From positions 1 through 64,000 of the forward strand of contig JAISCZ010000118.1 of assembly GCA_031265205.1 (NCBI GenBank): DNA of 64,000 nt. The letters are read 5' to 3'. Source of the DNA: Deltaproteobacteria bacterium (GTDB lineage Bacteria > Desulfobacterota > Desulfarculia > Adiutricales > Adiutricaceae). This document shows positions 30,850 through 39,128 of the stretch, piece after piece (the first letter of the stretch is position 1; each line of letters begins with the position of its first letter). The notes below the pieces were generated by a model. The model ran no database searches, had not been told where the DNA came from, and saw only the letters and a list, made by a program, of their open reading frames with translations. The translations under genes were made by a program, and so were the position numbers.

Positions 30850-31663
30850 AAAGAGTCGCGTAATTTAGCTTTTTTTGTGATTGTCGCGGCGACTATCGCG
30901 GCGCTCGCGTCTTCCGCCGTTTGGCCTCAAAGCGCGCCGAAGCGCCTTACGCCTCGCCGGGACGCCTTTGTCCTTATTCCAGCGTGAACTTTTTTCATGG
31001 GCTCTTCCGAATCCGAGAAGATTTTCTATTCGGACGAAAGGCCTTGATGCGAGGTTACCGTCTCCAAGTCTTTTTATTTGGCGACCCACGATGATACAAG
31101 ATTTCTGGGTCGCGGTTATGGGCGACAATCCCAGCGCGTTTAAGGGAGAGCGCCATCCCGTGGATGGCGTTTTCAGGGACGAGGCCCAACTTTTTATCCA
31201 AAAATTAAACGCTCGGATTATCCAAAAATTAAACGCTCGGAGCGGGGGCCGCCAATGTCGGCTTCCCACGGAGGCCGAATGGGAAATGCGGCGCGCGCCG
31301 GCTCCCAGACGAGTTATTTTTTCGGGAACGACGGCGGGCGGCTGGGAGACTACGGTTGGATACGCTCAAATTTCGCGCGCGCCAACGTCCAGACGCGCCC
31401 CGTGGGACTCAAGAGGCCCAAGCCTTGGGGACTCCACGACATTTACGGGAACGCGTTTGAATGTGTCCAGGATTACTACGGGGAATACGCCGCGAGTCCC
31501 CAAGCGGGATCCGGCGGGACCTTCCAGCGGCGCGAGTAGGGTCTGCCGCGGTGGCTCCTGGAACCATCAGCGCCACGATTGCCGCTCGGCCGTGAGGACG
31601 GGGCTCGCTCCGGGTAAACGCTACTGGCGAATGGGCCCGCGCCTGGCTTACGCCGCGGACTGA
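30850..31663 (+). pseudogene. Decayed SUMF1/FGE-sulfatase gene
   Basis: The first part encodes a signal peptide and the start of the domain (SRNLAFFVIVAATIAALASS, then RRDAFVLIPA), stopped by TGA at 30985-30987 where intact copies have glycine. A second TGA follows near 31045, a frame change occurs by 31090-31100, and an 18-20 base internal duplication (ATCCAAAAATTAAACGCTCG) at about 31196-31236 adds to the damage. The end is still recognisable as RGGSWN...CRSA and LAYAAD. It is most like SUMF1 genes 5 and 6. Confidence 0.8.
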
Positions 31664-31685
31664 CCAAGGGGCCCGAGGCGCGCGA

Positions 31686-31729
31686 GGGCGGTCTTTATAG
31701 GGGTCATTTTTTGATTAAAATGACCGCCC
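31686..31729. terminator. Nested inverted repeats, possible terminator
   Basis: GGGCGGTC at 31686-31693 can pair with GACCGCCC at 31722-31729. A competing inner stem GGTCATTTT / AAAATGACC lies at 31702-31725. It sits between converging genes and overlaps the end of the methyltransferase gene. There is only a short T-run, so termination is uncertain. Confidence 0.4.
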
Positions 31730-32372
31730 TTTCGATAAAAACGATGGCGTCGGTCATTTGGGCGACGGCCTTAATTTCCTCGTGAAACTCCGCGGCGGGG
31801 CTTAGGGGGAGAAGCGGCTTGTCCCGGACAATGGGGGAAGGCCCGTAGTTTCCCGTCATGTACTCGGCGACTTTTTGGAGAAAAGCGAAGGGGGGAAAGG
31901 ACATTCCCGCCTGAAAGAGGGGCGCCAAGGGCTCAAAGGAGGTGTGGACGTCCTCGACGACGTAGATTCCGCCGCTTCTAAGCCGCTCGTAGAGCGCGAA
32001 AAGGGAGCGCAGCTGATCCGGCCACCAGTGGGAGGCGTCGTCAATCACGATTTGGGGGCCCAAGGCCGCGAGTTTTTCCAGAAAAGAGATCTGGGCGATA
32101 TCGCCGACGATGACTTTAACGCGCCCCTGGGCCTCTTTGAGGGTTATCTCCTCAATGTCGGCCCCCACGACGGTCGCCCGCGGGAAATAGTCGGCGAAGG
32201 CCCGAAGGCTCGCCCCGTGAAGCACTCCCAACTCCAGAAGGACGATTTCCTCGTCTCGCCATTTCTGGAAGAAGAATTCGTATTTGCGCAGGAAATCGTG
32301 GCCCTGGGGCCCCGAGCTTTTATCGGTTCCGCGTCGCGCGCCGAGACCGTCTAAGATGGGTGAGCGGAGCAA
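31704..32372 (-). CDS. Class I SAM-dependent methyltransferase (cephalosporin hydroxylase/CmcI-like)
   Basis: The 222-residue protein has a Rossmann methyltransferase core: glycine-rich ELGVLHGASL near residue 46 for S-adenosylmethionine, VVGADIEE for the ribose-binding acid, KVIVGDI and VIDDASHWW further on. The HDFLRKYEFFF start and the DDASH motif resemble the CmcI/rhamnosyl-O-methyltransferase and macrocin O-methyltransferase group acting on sugars or small molecules. The substrate is not known. It lies downstream of, and on the same strand as, the ABC permease pair, with a 75-base gap. Start not certain. Confidence 0.7.
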   Translation of the reverse strand: MLRSPILDGLGARRGTDKSSGPQGHDFLRKYEFFFQKWRDEEIVLLELGVLHGASLRAFADYFPRATVVGADIEEITLKEAQGRVKVIVGDIAQISFLEKLAALGPQIVIDDASHWWPDQLRSLFALYERLRSGGIYVVEDVHTSFEPLAPLFQAGMSFPPFAFLQKVAEYMTGNYGPSPIVRDKPLLPLSPAAEFHEEIKAVAQMTDAIVFIERAVILIKK

Positions 32373-32447
32373 TGGGGCGCCTCCGTTTGTCCGGCGTTCC
32401 GGGCGCGCGCGTTGGGGGGAAATGGGGGAATTGAGGCGTGGGGGCGT

Positions 32448-33296
32448 TTAGCCCAACTCGCCCCGGGCGTGGGGGTTTAAGGCCTCCCGGAGGCCTTCCC
32501 CGAGGATATTGTAGCTTAAGACGGTCACGAGGATCGCGAGACCGGGGTAAAAGCTGAGCCACCAGGCCCGGGAGAGGTAATCTTTGCCCTCCGTGAGCAT
32601 GGCGCCCCAGGTGGGGGTGGGGGGTTGGACCCCCAGGCCGAGAAAGGACAGGGAGCTTTCGGTCAGAATGGCCCCCGCCACCCCCAGGGTGGCGGTCACC
32701 AGGACCGGGGCCATGGCGTTGGGGAGCAGGTGGACAAAGATCACCCGCGCGCTCGAGGCCCCCAGGGCCCGGGCGGCCAGGACGAAATCCCGGTTTTTGA
32801 GGCTCATGATCTCCGCCCGCGCGAGGCGCGCCACCCCCATCCAGCTGGTCAGCCCGATGACCACCATGACGTTCCAGATGGAAGGCTCGAGGATGGCTAT
32901 CACCGCGAGGATTAAGAACATGCTCGGAAAGCAGAGCATGAGGTCGCAGAAGCGCATGACGATCCCGTCGACCAAGCCCCCGTGGTAGCCGGCCAGGGCG
33001 CCCAGGAGGAGCCCCGTTAAGGTGGAGAGCCCCACGGCCACGAAACCCACCTTGAGGCTCACCTTGGAGCCGTGGATGAGCCTCGACAAAACGTCGCGCC
33101 CCAAAGAGTCCGTCCCCAGAACGTGCCCGTCCGTCCCCGGGGGGGCCAGGCGGGCTAAAACGTCGATCTTTTCGGGATCGAAGGGGGAGAAAAAGGAGGC
33201 GAAGGCCGAAAGGAGAAAGAGGGCGAGGACCACGAGGGCTCCCAGGGCCGTGAGCTTGTTGCCGCGTAGGAAGCGGAAAAGGGCGCGGAGTGTCAT
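32448..33296 (-). CDS. ABC transporter permease, DppC/OppC type
   Basis: The 282-residue membrane protein has an N-terminal transmembrane segment after LRGNKLTALGALVVLALFLL, a periplasmic loop with GTDSLGRDVLSRLIHG (a hallmark of dipeptide/oligopeptide permeases of the DppC type) and the cytoplasmic EAA loop (ALGASSARVIFVHLLPNAMAP) that contacts the ATPase. It pairs with the DppB-type gene 15 bases upstream. No ATPase or binding protein of the system lies in the window. Substrate probably peptides or nickel; unresolved. Confidence 0.88.
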   Translation of the reverse strand: MTLRALFRFLRGNKLTALGALVVLALFLLSAFASFFSPFDPEKIDVLARLAPPGTDGHVLGTDSLGRDVLSRLIHGSKVSLKVGFVAVGLSTLTGLLLGALAGYHGGLVDGIVMRFCDLMLCFPSMFLILAVIAILEPSIWNVMVVIGLTSWMGVARLARAEIMSLKNRDFVLAARALGASSARVIFVHLLPNAMAPVLVTATLGVAGAILTESSLSFLGLGVQPPTPTWGAMLTEGKDYLSRAWWLSFYPGLAILVTVLSYNILGEGLREALNPHARGELG

Positions 33297-33311
33297 CTTT
33301 GGCCTTGGGCC

Positions 33312-34295
33312 TTACTTGAAAGCCGAGTCCCGGACCCGGGGATCGGCGACGGCGTAGCCGAGGTCGGCCAAGAGGTTGCCGACCAAGGTGAGGACCGCGC
33401 CAATGACGAGGCCCCCCATGATAACGGGGTAATCGCGGCTCATGACCGCGGAGTAAAAGAGTTGGCCGAGGCCCGGAATCGCGTAAATGGATTCCATGAT
33501 GACCGAGCCGCCCACCAGTCCCGGGACGGAGAGTCCCAAAATAGTGATGACGGGAATGAGGGCGTTGCGTAGGGCGTGCTTCCAGAGGACCGTTCTTTCC
33601 GCGAGTCCCTTGGCCCGAGCCGTGGTAAGGTAATCCTGGCGCAGGATTTCCAGCATGTTGGATCTTAGATAGCGCGAGAGGCCCGCCAGGCCGCCCAGGG
33701 AGGAAATGACGACGGGCATTAAAAGGTGCCGGGAAAGGTCCAGGATTTTACCCCAGGAGCTTAAGCGCTCGTAATTGAGGGAAGTCATCCCCGAGATGGG
33801 GAGCCAGCCCAGTTTCACCCCGAAAAAGTACATGCCCAAGAGCGCCAGCCAAAAGGATGGCGCGGCGAAGCAGATAAAAACGAAGACCGTGGACGTTTTG
33901 TCGAAGGCGCCTCCCGCGCGGACCGCGGCGGCGAGCCCCAGGGGAAAGGTGATGACGAGGATGATCCCCAGGGAAAAGACGTTTAAGGCCAAGGTCACCG
34001 GAAGGCGCTCTTTAATCTTGTCGGCCACCAGGCGGCGGTCCGGGGCGAAGGAGCGGCCCAGGTCGAGCTTGGCGAGGCTGACGAGCCAATTCCAGTACTG
34101 TTCGGGCAAAGGCTTGTCGAGGCCGTAGATCTCCCGTAGCCTTTCCTTGGCCGCGAGGGTGGCCCGGGGATTGAGGTTGGTCGCCAGATCCGTGGGATCC
34201 CCGGGGGCTAGGTGGATAACCACGAAACTGACGAGGGTAATTCCCAAAAGGGAGGGAATCATCATCAGGAGGCGCTTTACGGCGTAAGCGAGCAT
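33312..34295 (-). CDS. ABC transporter permease, DppB/OppB type
   Basis: The 327-residue protein starts with the typical first helix (KRLLMMIPSLLGITLVSFVV), then HLAPGDP and NPRATLAAKERLREIYGLDKP, both signatures of DppB/OppB permeases, followed by five more transmembrane segments and the EAA loop near RAKGLAERTVLWKHALRNAL. It is the first gene of the minus-strand operon with the DppC-type permease. The intergenic region with the heat-shock gene is divergent. Confidence 0.9.
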   Translation of the reverse strand: MLAYAVKRLLMMIPSLLGITLVSFVVIHLAPGDPTDLATNLNPRATLAAKERLREIYGLDKPLPEQYWNWLVSLAKLDLGRSFAPDRRLVADKIKERLPVTLALNVFSLGIILVITFPLGLAAAVRAGGAFDKTSTVFVFICFAAPSFWLALLGMYFFGVKLGWLPISGMTSLNYERLSSWGKILDLSRHLLMPVVISSLGGLAGLSRYLRSNMLEILRQDYLTTARAKGLAERTVLWKHALRNALIPVITILGLSVPGLVGGSVIMESIYAIPGLGQLFYSAVMSRDYPVIMGGLVIGAVLTLVGNLLADLGYAVADPRVRDSAFK

Positions 34296-34347
34296 GGGTC
34301 CGGGGGTCCCTTTGGAAAAAAAATGAGGAAAAAAGGCCGCGCGGCCC

Positions 34348-34376
34348 TTGACAGAAAAAACTTAGTGTTTAACGTT
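34348..34376 (+). promoter_or_regulatory. Candidate promoter of the small heat-shock genes
   Basis: TTGACA at 34348-34353 lies 17 bases ahead of a poor -10, AACGTT. Imperfectly inverted ACAGAAAAAAC and GTTTGTCTGT surround this spacer and could be an operator. A perfect GGCCGCGCGGCC palindrome is at 34335-34346. No CIRCE element is seen. Confidence 0.35.
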
Positions 34377-34480
34377 TGTCTGTGAGCGAAAAAATTCGCG
34401 CCGCCGACGCCGCCCCCAAGGCTTCGCTCGGCTTGACGACGCTCGCGGCAATCCAGCGTTATTTTTTCCGGGAGGATAAT

Positions 34481-34945
34481 ATGAAAATTTTCCGCAGATT
34501 TTCTGGGCCCCATTTTTTGGACAATATTTGGGAATTCGGTCGCATGCGCGACCATATGGACCATTTTATGCGGGCCATGGGAGACGGCTTCAAAGGTTTT
34601 AGGGAGAATTATACAGGAGTTTATCCTTTGGTCAACCTGAGCGAGGACGACGACAACCTTTATTTCACGGCGGAATTGCCGGGAGTCGCCCCCGAGGACT
34701 TGGAGGTTAGCGTCAAAAGCGACACCCTTTCCATCAAGGGCGAGAAAAAGGCCCCCGAGCGCCCGGAAGAGGCTTTCTTCTTCCGCCGGGAGCGGGTCTA
34801 CGGGACCTTCAGCCGCTCGATCGCCCTTTCTTCCCCGGTGGACTCCGACAGGGCCGAGGCGAGCTATAAAAACGGCGTTCTCGCCATCGCGATCCCCAAA
34901 GCGCCGGCGCCCAAGGGCCATTCCCTCGCCATTAAGACCGAGTAA
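34481..34945 (+). CDS. Small heat-shock protein, Hsp20/alpha-crystallin family (1)
   Basis: The ATG at 34481 follows GGGAGGATAAT, a clear ribosome-binding site; the frame open from 34376 is not used. The 154-residue chaperone has a phenylalanine-rich N-terminal arm and an alpha-crystallin domain with AELPGVAPEDLEVSV, LSIKGEKK and the closing SYKNGVLAIAIPK (the A-x-x-x-NGVL motif). Such proteins bind unfolding polypeptides without ATP in the cytoplasm. The second Hsp20 gene follows 58 bases later, so both are likely one operon with the hairpin at 34945-34964 between them. Confidence 0.92.
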   Translation: MKIFRRFSGPHFLDNIWEFGRMRDHMDHFMRAMGDGFKGFRENYTGVYPLVNLSEDDDNLYFTAELPGVAPEDLEVSVKSDTLSIKGEKKAPERPEEAFFFRRERVYGTFSRSIALSSPVDSDRAEASYKNGVLAIAIPKAPAPKGHSLAIKTE

Positions 34946-34964
34946 GGCTCTTAAAAGAGAGCCT
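34945..34964 (+). promoter_or_regulatory. Intercistronic hairpin between the two Hsp20 genes
   Basis: AGGCTCT and AGAGCCT pair around a six-base loop immediately after the first stop codon. There is no T-tract, so it is more likely an mRNA-stability or partial-attenuation element than a full terminator. Confidence 0.5.
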
Positions 34965-35003
34965 CGCCCTTCGTGAATTAGCCAAATTGGAGGACATATA
35001 GAT

Positions 35004-35414
35004 ATGAGCGACGCCGCAGTGAAGAGCATTCCCGTGCGGGAGAAAAATCCAGCGGACTTTGACGACGCCGAGACGATGACCGGCGGCCCCAGCTTTAATC
35101 CGCTTTTGGAAATCTTTGAGGACAAGACCGGAGTCACGGTGGTGGCCGAGACGCCCGGGGTGGACGCCGACGGCCTGAGCGTGGACCTGAAGGACAACGC
35201 CCTGACCATCGAAGGCAAGGTCAGCCCCCCGGACCCCGGCCGGAGGCCCTTAAGGTCCGAGTACCAGGTGGGCGACTATTACCACAAGCTGAACATCACC
35301 GGCCCCATTGACCGCGAAAAGATCGTGGCCAAGATTAAGGACGGGGTCGTGGTTATACACCTTCCCAAGCCGGCCCCGGCGGAGCCCCGCAAGATAGCGG
35401 TGGTCCGGGAATAG
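35004..35414 (+). CDS. Small heat-shock protein, Hsp20/alpha-crystallin family (2)
   Basis: The 136-residue protein has an alpha-crystallin domain with VVAETPGVDADGLSVDL, LTIEGKV and KDGVVVIHLPK and a C-terminal basic tail. GGAGGA lies 14 bases ahead of the ATG. It differs clearly from its neighbour, as expected for class A/B pairs that form mixed oligomers. The pair ends at a strong rho-independent terminator. Confidence 0.92.
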   Translation: MSDAAVKSIPVREKNPADFDDAETMTGGPSFNPLLEIFEDKTGVTVVAETPGVDADGLSVDLKDNALTIEGKVSPPDPGRRPLRSEYQVGDYYHKLNITGPIDREKIVAKIKDGVVVIHLPKPAPAEPRKIAVVRE

Positions 35415-35456
35415 AGCCTTAGGGGATCTCTTAAGCGTTCCCCTCTTTGTCTAGCC

Positions 35457-35505
35457 AAAGCGTTCGCGTCGCCCCCTCTCGTGGGGGCGGCCGAGCGCTT
35501 TTTTT
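35457..35505 (+). terminator. Rho-independent terminator after the Hsp20 pair
   Basis: The inner stem CGCCCCC (35470-35476) / GGGGGCG (35483-35489) is extended by AAAGCG / CGCTTT, followed by a run of seven T. It lies between converging genes. A weaker GGGGA/TCCCC hairpin is just upstream at about 35421-35443. Confidence 0.8.
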
Positions 35506-35554
35506 CGCGCGCGAGGCGCGCGGCGTCGCGCGCCGGAGGGCTCTAGCCAGGCCC

Positions 35555-36340
35555 CTAAGGTTGGCCGCCGTCGGGGGGCGAACGCCGTAGGCGGTAGCGG
35601 AGCTGGCGGCAGATTCCCATGATTAAGTCGCATTCCCCCCGGGCAAGCGAGCCGCGGTCAAAGATTTTCTTGACGTTCTGAAAGTAACGCTCGGGGTTCG
35701 CGCGCGGCAGGAAACCGATCTCTTCCAAGGCCTTTTGGAGATCGTCCAAGGCCCTTTTCCGGTCGGCGAAGGTGGCGGGCTTGATGGGCGGCGGGGGCGC
35801 GGGCTCGCCGCCCGCCGCCAAGAGCAGCTCGTAGCCGACGATGAGGACGGCCTGGCTGAGGTTAAGGGAAGAACTCTCGGGCTCGGCGGTGGGGATCGTG
35901 AGGGTCTTGGAGCAAAGGCGCAGCTCGCCCGTGGAGAGGCCCTCCCTCTCCGTCCCAAAGACAAGGGCCGCCGGCGGGGGAGGATCGCCCGCGAGGAGGG
36001 AGGGCAGAAGGAGGCGCGGGGGATAGGCGCGGCCGCGCTGGGCGCCGATCCGGGCCGTGGTCCCCACGACGACGGCGTATGGGGCGAGGGCCTCCTCGAG
36101 GCTCGCGGAGATTTTAGCCTCCCTGAGGCGCCCTGCCCCCTGGCGCGTGGCCGCGGCTTCCATGAGTTCAGGCTTGGAGACCCGGGGCTCCACCAGAACG
36201 AGGCGACCCAGGCCCATGTTGGCCATGGCGCGCGCCGCGGCCCCGATGTTTTCGGACTTTTGGGGCCGCAGGAGAACCACGTCGACGTGCGCGCGGCTCC
36301 GCGAGGGGGGCCAGGACCCGGGTTTACGGTCTCCGCGCAA
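35555..36340 (-). CDS. trmJ: tRNA (cytidine/uridine-2'-O-)-methyltransferase, TrmJ-like SPOUT enzyme
   Basis: The protein has a SPOUT fold with the TrmJ order: VVLLRPQKSENIGAAARAMA, the FGTEREGLS loop and PESSSLNLSQAV near the knot. TrmJ methylates the 2'-O of nucleotide 32 in tRNA anticodon loops using S-adenosylmethionine. The C-terminal extension after the knot is also present. The longest frame begins with a TTG at 36338-36340, six bases from the stop of the upstream gene, but no good ribosome-binding site is visible; a GTG near the RPQ motif is possible. Probably co-transcribed with the binding-protein gene upstream. Confidence 0.88.
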   Translation of the reverse strand: MRGDRKPGSWPPSRSRAHVDVVLLRPQKSENIGAAARAMANMGLGRLVLVEPRVSKPELMEAAATRQGAGRLREAKISASLEEALAPYAVVVGTTARIGAQRGRAYPPRLLLPSLLAGDPPPPAALVFGTEREGLSTGELRLCSKTLTIPTAEPESSSLNLSQAVLIVGYELLLAAGGEPAPPPPIKPATFADRKRALDDLQKALEEIGFLPRANPERYFQNVKKIFDRGSLARGECDLIMGICRQLRYRLRRSPPDGGQP

Positions 36341-36345
36341 GGGTT

Positions 36346-37416
36346 TTAGCGGGATTTGACGAGGGTCCAGGTTTCGTCGTAGTAACGGTTGGCCTCGCCG
36401 AGGTCGAGCATGTATTCCATGTTTTGCCGCAGCTCGGGGGGCGGGTACATGCCGGGGTTGTTTTTGTCCTCGTCCGAAATGAATTCCAGCGCCGCCTGGT
36501 TGGGGGTGGCGTAATTGTTGAAGGAAGCTAGGCGGGCGGCCGGCTCCGGCTCCAAGATAAAGTTGAGGAACTGGTGGGCCACGTCCACGTTGGGGGCGTT
36601 CTTGGGGATCGCCAAAAGGTCCAGCCAGATTTCGCAGCCTTCCCGGGGAATGACGTAATGGAGTTCGGGGTCCTCTTTGGAGGCCTTGATGGCTTCCCCG
36701 CTGTAGACCTGGGCGATGGAGGCGACTCCGCCCATGACCTTGGAAAGGCCTCCCACGCCACTGTCGAAACCCATGAAGGTGGGGCGGTTTTTCGTGTCCG
36801 TGAGCAGTTTGCCGGCCGCCGCGATTTCATCCAAGTCCATCGTGTTGGAGGAGTAGCCCAAAAATTTGAGGGCGCTGCCCAAGGCGTCGCGGGCCGTGTC
36901 GAAGAGGAGGAAATTGCCCAGTTCCGGGGAGGGGGTAAAGAGGAGTTCCCAGGAGGGATCGACCGCGGCGATATTGGCGGAGTGGACGGCCATGCCCGAG
37001 GTCCCCCACTGGTAAGGAACGGTGTATTGGTTGCCCGGGTCCACGTCGAGGCGCGCGAAATCCGGGGCGATATTGCCTAAATTGGGCAAGAGGCTATGGT
37101 CCAGGGGCTGGATGAGGTCCAAATTGGTGAGGGTGGGGACGAAATAGGTGCTGGGGACGATGATATCGTAAACGCCCTGGCGCACGGTCTGGAGTTTCGC
37201 GATCATCTCCTCGTTGGATTCGTAGTAATCAAGCCTTACCCTGACGTCGAAGCGTTTCTCAAATTCCACGATGAGGTCGGGGTCCATGTATTCCGACCAG
37301 ATGAAAATCGTGAGCGTTTTCTTGTCCTGGGCGAGGAGGTCGCCGGCGAGCGAGCTTAGGCCCAAAAGGAGAAACAGCGCGAGGGATAAAACGAGGGATA
37401 AAAGGCGTATGCGCAT
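36346..37416 (-). CDS. Spermidine/putrescine-type ABC substrate-binding protein (PotD-like)
   Basis: The ATG at 37414-37416 has AAGGAG about ten bases ahead and begins a signal peptide with a leucine-rich core ending LLAQD. The mature part shows the PotD/PotF pattern: FIWSEYMDPDLIVEFEKRF, DYYESNEEMIAKL, YDIIVPSTYFV and NQYTVPYQWGTSGMA, and near the end FLNFILEPEPAARLASFNNY. The 356-residue length is normal. It binds a polyamine-like cation in the periplasm for an ABC importer. No potABC genes are nearby, so it must work with components encoded elsewhere. It is followed closely by trmJ. Confidence 0.88.
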   Translation of the reverse strand: MRIRLLSLVLSLALFLLLGLSSLAGDLLAQDKKTLTIFIWSEYMDPDLIVEFEKRFDVRVRLDYYESNEEMIAKLQTVRQGVYDIIVPSTYFVPTLTNLDLIQPLDHSLLPNLGNIAPDFARLDVDPGNQYTVPYQWGTSGMAVHSANIAAVDPSWELLFTPSPELGNFLLFDTARDALGSALKFLGYSSNTMDLDEIAAAGKLLTDTKNRPTFMGFDSGVGGLSKVMGGVASIAQVYSGEAIKASKEDPELHYVIPREGCEIWLDLLAIPKNAPNVDVAHQFLNFILEPEPAARLASFNNYATPNQAALEFISDEDKNNPGMYPPPELRQNMEYMLDLGEANRYYDETWTLVKSR

Positions 37417-37809
37417 CGGGGGGCGGCTCCTTGCGGAAATCTTCTCGCGAGCGGGGGAAAAGCGAAAAAGCCTCAAGGCGGGCCCTCGAGGTGGTAAATT
37501 ATGGACAGTATAGAGAAGGCGCGCCTTTTTTTCCAGCTCTCCCCTGGGAGCGCGCCCGCGCGGGCGCGCGGGAAAGGCCGCCGCCCCGCCGCGGGGCTCC
37601 GCGACGGCCTTTGGCTCCGCGGGGGAAATCTTGGGGGGAAAAAGAGCGCTGGCGACGGGACGGTGGAGGAGCGCGCGAGCGCCCTCGGTCGCCGAGGGGA
37701 CGGGCGGGGCGCCTTGCCCCGCGGAGCGCGAAAGCGCTAAGATATATTATTCAACACGGAACTCGCGCTCGCGCCGCCTCGCCCGCGGCGAGCGCGAAGG
37801 AGAACCGAA
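37417..37809. other. GC-rich intergenic region between divergent genes
   Basis: No gene is supported. A candidate promoter towards the nuclease gene is TTGCCC at 37714-37719 with TAAGAT at 37738-37743, 18 bases apart. Confidence 0.4.
37714..37743 (+). promoter_or_regulatory. Candidate promoter of the thermonuclease gene
   Basis: TTGCCC and TAAGAT are separated by 18 bases, ending about 65 bases before the start codon. Both boxes are imperfect. Confidence 0.35.
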
Positions 37810-38352
37810 ATGCGCTTTTTTCGCAAGTTAATCTTTATCGCGGCCTTGGCCACGCTGGCCTTCAAGTTTGGCGCGTTTGACAAGTTTGGCGCCTTTGACG
37901 CGGGCCCCGCGTTCGCCCAGACGGAGAGTTACCGGGGACAGGTCGCGCGGGTCGCGGACGGCGACACCATTACCGTGACCACGGAAGACTACGAGCAAAT
38001 CAAAGTCCGCTTTTACGGGATAGACTCTCCGGAAAAAAGCCAGGAAGCGGGCGCGGAGGCGGGGGCTTTTCTCTATAACCTCCTCTACGGCGAGACGGTC
38101 GGCGTCGAAGTTTTGGATGTCGATAGGTACGGTCGCTTCGTGGGCCTGGTCACCCATAACGGCGTCAACGTGAATCTCCTGTTGGTCCAAAGGGGCTGGG
38201 CCTGGGTCTATGAGCAGTACTGCCGGGTCGACGATTTCTGCGCCGACATTAGGGTCGCCCAAGCCGCCGCGCGGCAAGCCGGAGTCGGCCTTTGGCGCGA
38301 TCCTTCTCCCACGCCCCCTTGGGATTATCGGAGGCAAAGGCGCGGAAATTAA
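37810..38352 (+). CDS. Secreted thermonuclease (SNase-like)
   Basis: The 180-residue protein starts after AAGGAG with seven-base spacing. It has a signal peptide with an unusual direct repeat, KFGAFDKFGAFD, at residues about 19-30, encoded by two nearly identical 18-base units, and ends near AFAQTE. The mature SNase domain keeps the catalytic set: VADGDTI, VRFYGIDSPE and DRYGRFVG. It is expected to cut single- and double-stranded nucleic acid with calcium in the periplasm or outside. The domain ends with GVGLWRDPSPTPPWDYR, typical of the family. Single gene. Confidence 0.9.
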   Translation: MRFFRKLIFIAALATLAFKFGAFDKFGAFDAGPAFAQTESYRGQVARVADGDTITVTTEDYEQIKVRFYGIDSPEKSQEAGAEAGAFLYNLLYGETVGVEVLDVDRYGRFVGLVTHNGVNVNLLLVQRGWAWVYEQYCRVDDFCADIRVAQAAARQAGVGLWRDPSPTPPWDYRRQRRGN

Positions 38353-38689
38353 AGGCGGGAATCTTTCGCGTCCTCTTCCGCCTCGCGCCCGCCCATAAAG
38401 AGGGAGCGCCGCCAGTAAGCCTCGCGTCAAAGGCCGTCTTTGAGCCTTCCCGGAAAGGTGAAAGTGGCTTCCCGGCGTGGCGGCGACGCGGCGGCGCGAA
38501 GAGGCGGAACCCAAGTTATCGCCGTGAGCGTCCCTCGCGGCTTGGACGGGGCCGCGCGCGGAAAACGGTCGGCGCGGCTTATCTCCCCCGGGGCCTTCGC
38601 GGCGGGGCGAGGACTGACTGCGCGTTTGTGGCGTTGGGGTAAATATTTCGCGGCGGAGGCCAAAAGGGAAGACGACTTGGCGCGCTTTC
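38353..38689. other. Gene-free stretch before a dead SUMF1 copy
   Basis: Only GC-rich overlapping frames without initiation signals are seen. Confidence 0.35.
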
Positions 38690-39128
38690 CCGCGCGTTAT
38701 TCTTTGGGGACTCGCGATTCTGTCGAACCTCTGTCCCCATTCAGCCCGCGCCGAGGATAGCGAGCGCGGCGGAATGGAGTTCGCCTAAATTCCGGCGGGC
38801 TCTTTTGTCATGGGGCTTGGCTCCTCTTTTTCGGGCGCGGCCGCTTGGGAGGCCCCGCTACTTTGGGCACCGCTTACTCGACCGTTTTATTTGGGAAAAT
38901 ACGAAGTGACCCAGGCGCGATGGGTCGCGGTGATGGGAGATAACCCCAGCGAGTTTAAGGGGGACGCCAATCCGGTGGAAACGGCGTCTTGGGACGACGC
39001 CCAAGACTTCTTAAAGCGGCTCACCTAAAACGAGGGTACTGCCGCTATCGCTTGCCCACCGAAGACGAGTGGGAATATTTGGCCAGGGCGGGAACGACCT
39101 CAATCTATTTTTCCGCTTGGAGCGTTTA
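38690..39128 (+). pseudogene. Truncated, decayed SUMF1/FGE-sulfatase gene
   Basis: A signal-peptide-like stretch (VILWGLAILSNLCPHSARAE) leads to a TAA at 38786-38788 just before IPAGSFVMG. The domain continues with RPFYLGKYEVTQARWVAVMG and NPVETASWDDAQDFLKRL, then a TAA at 39027-39029 and a frame change. The RLPTEDEWEY region is still readable in another frame before all similarity ends at the stop of the convergent AAA-ATPase gene. The C-terminal half is missing, probably removed when that block arrived. Confidence 0.8.
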
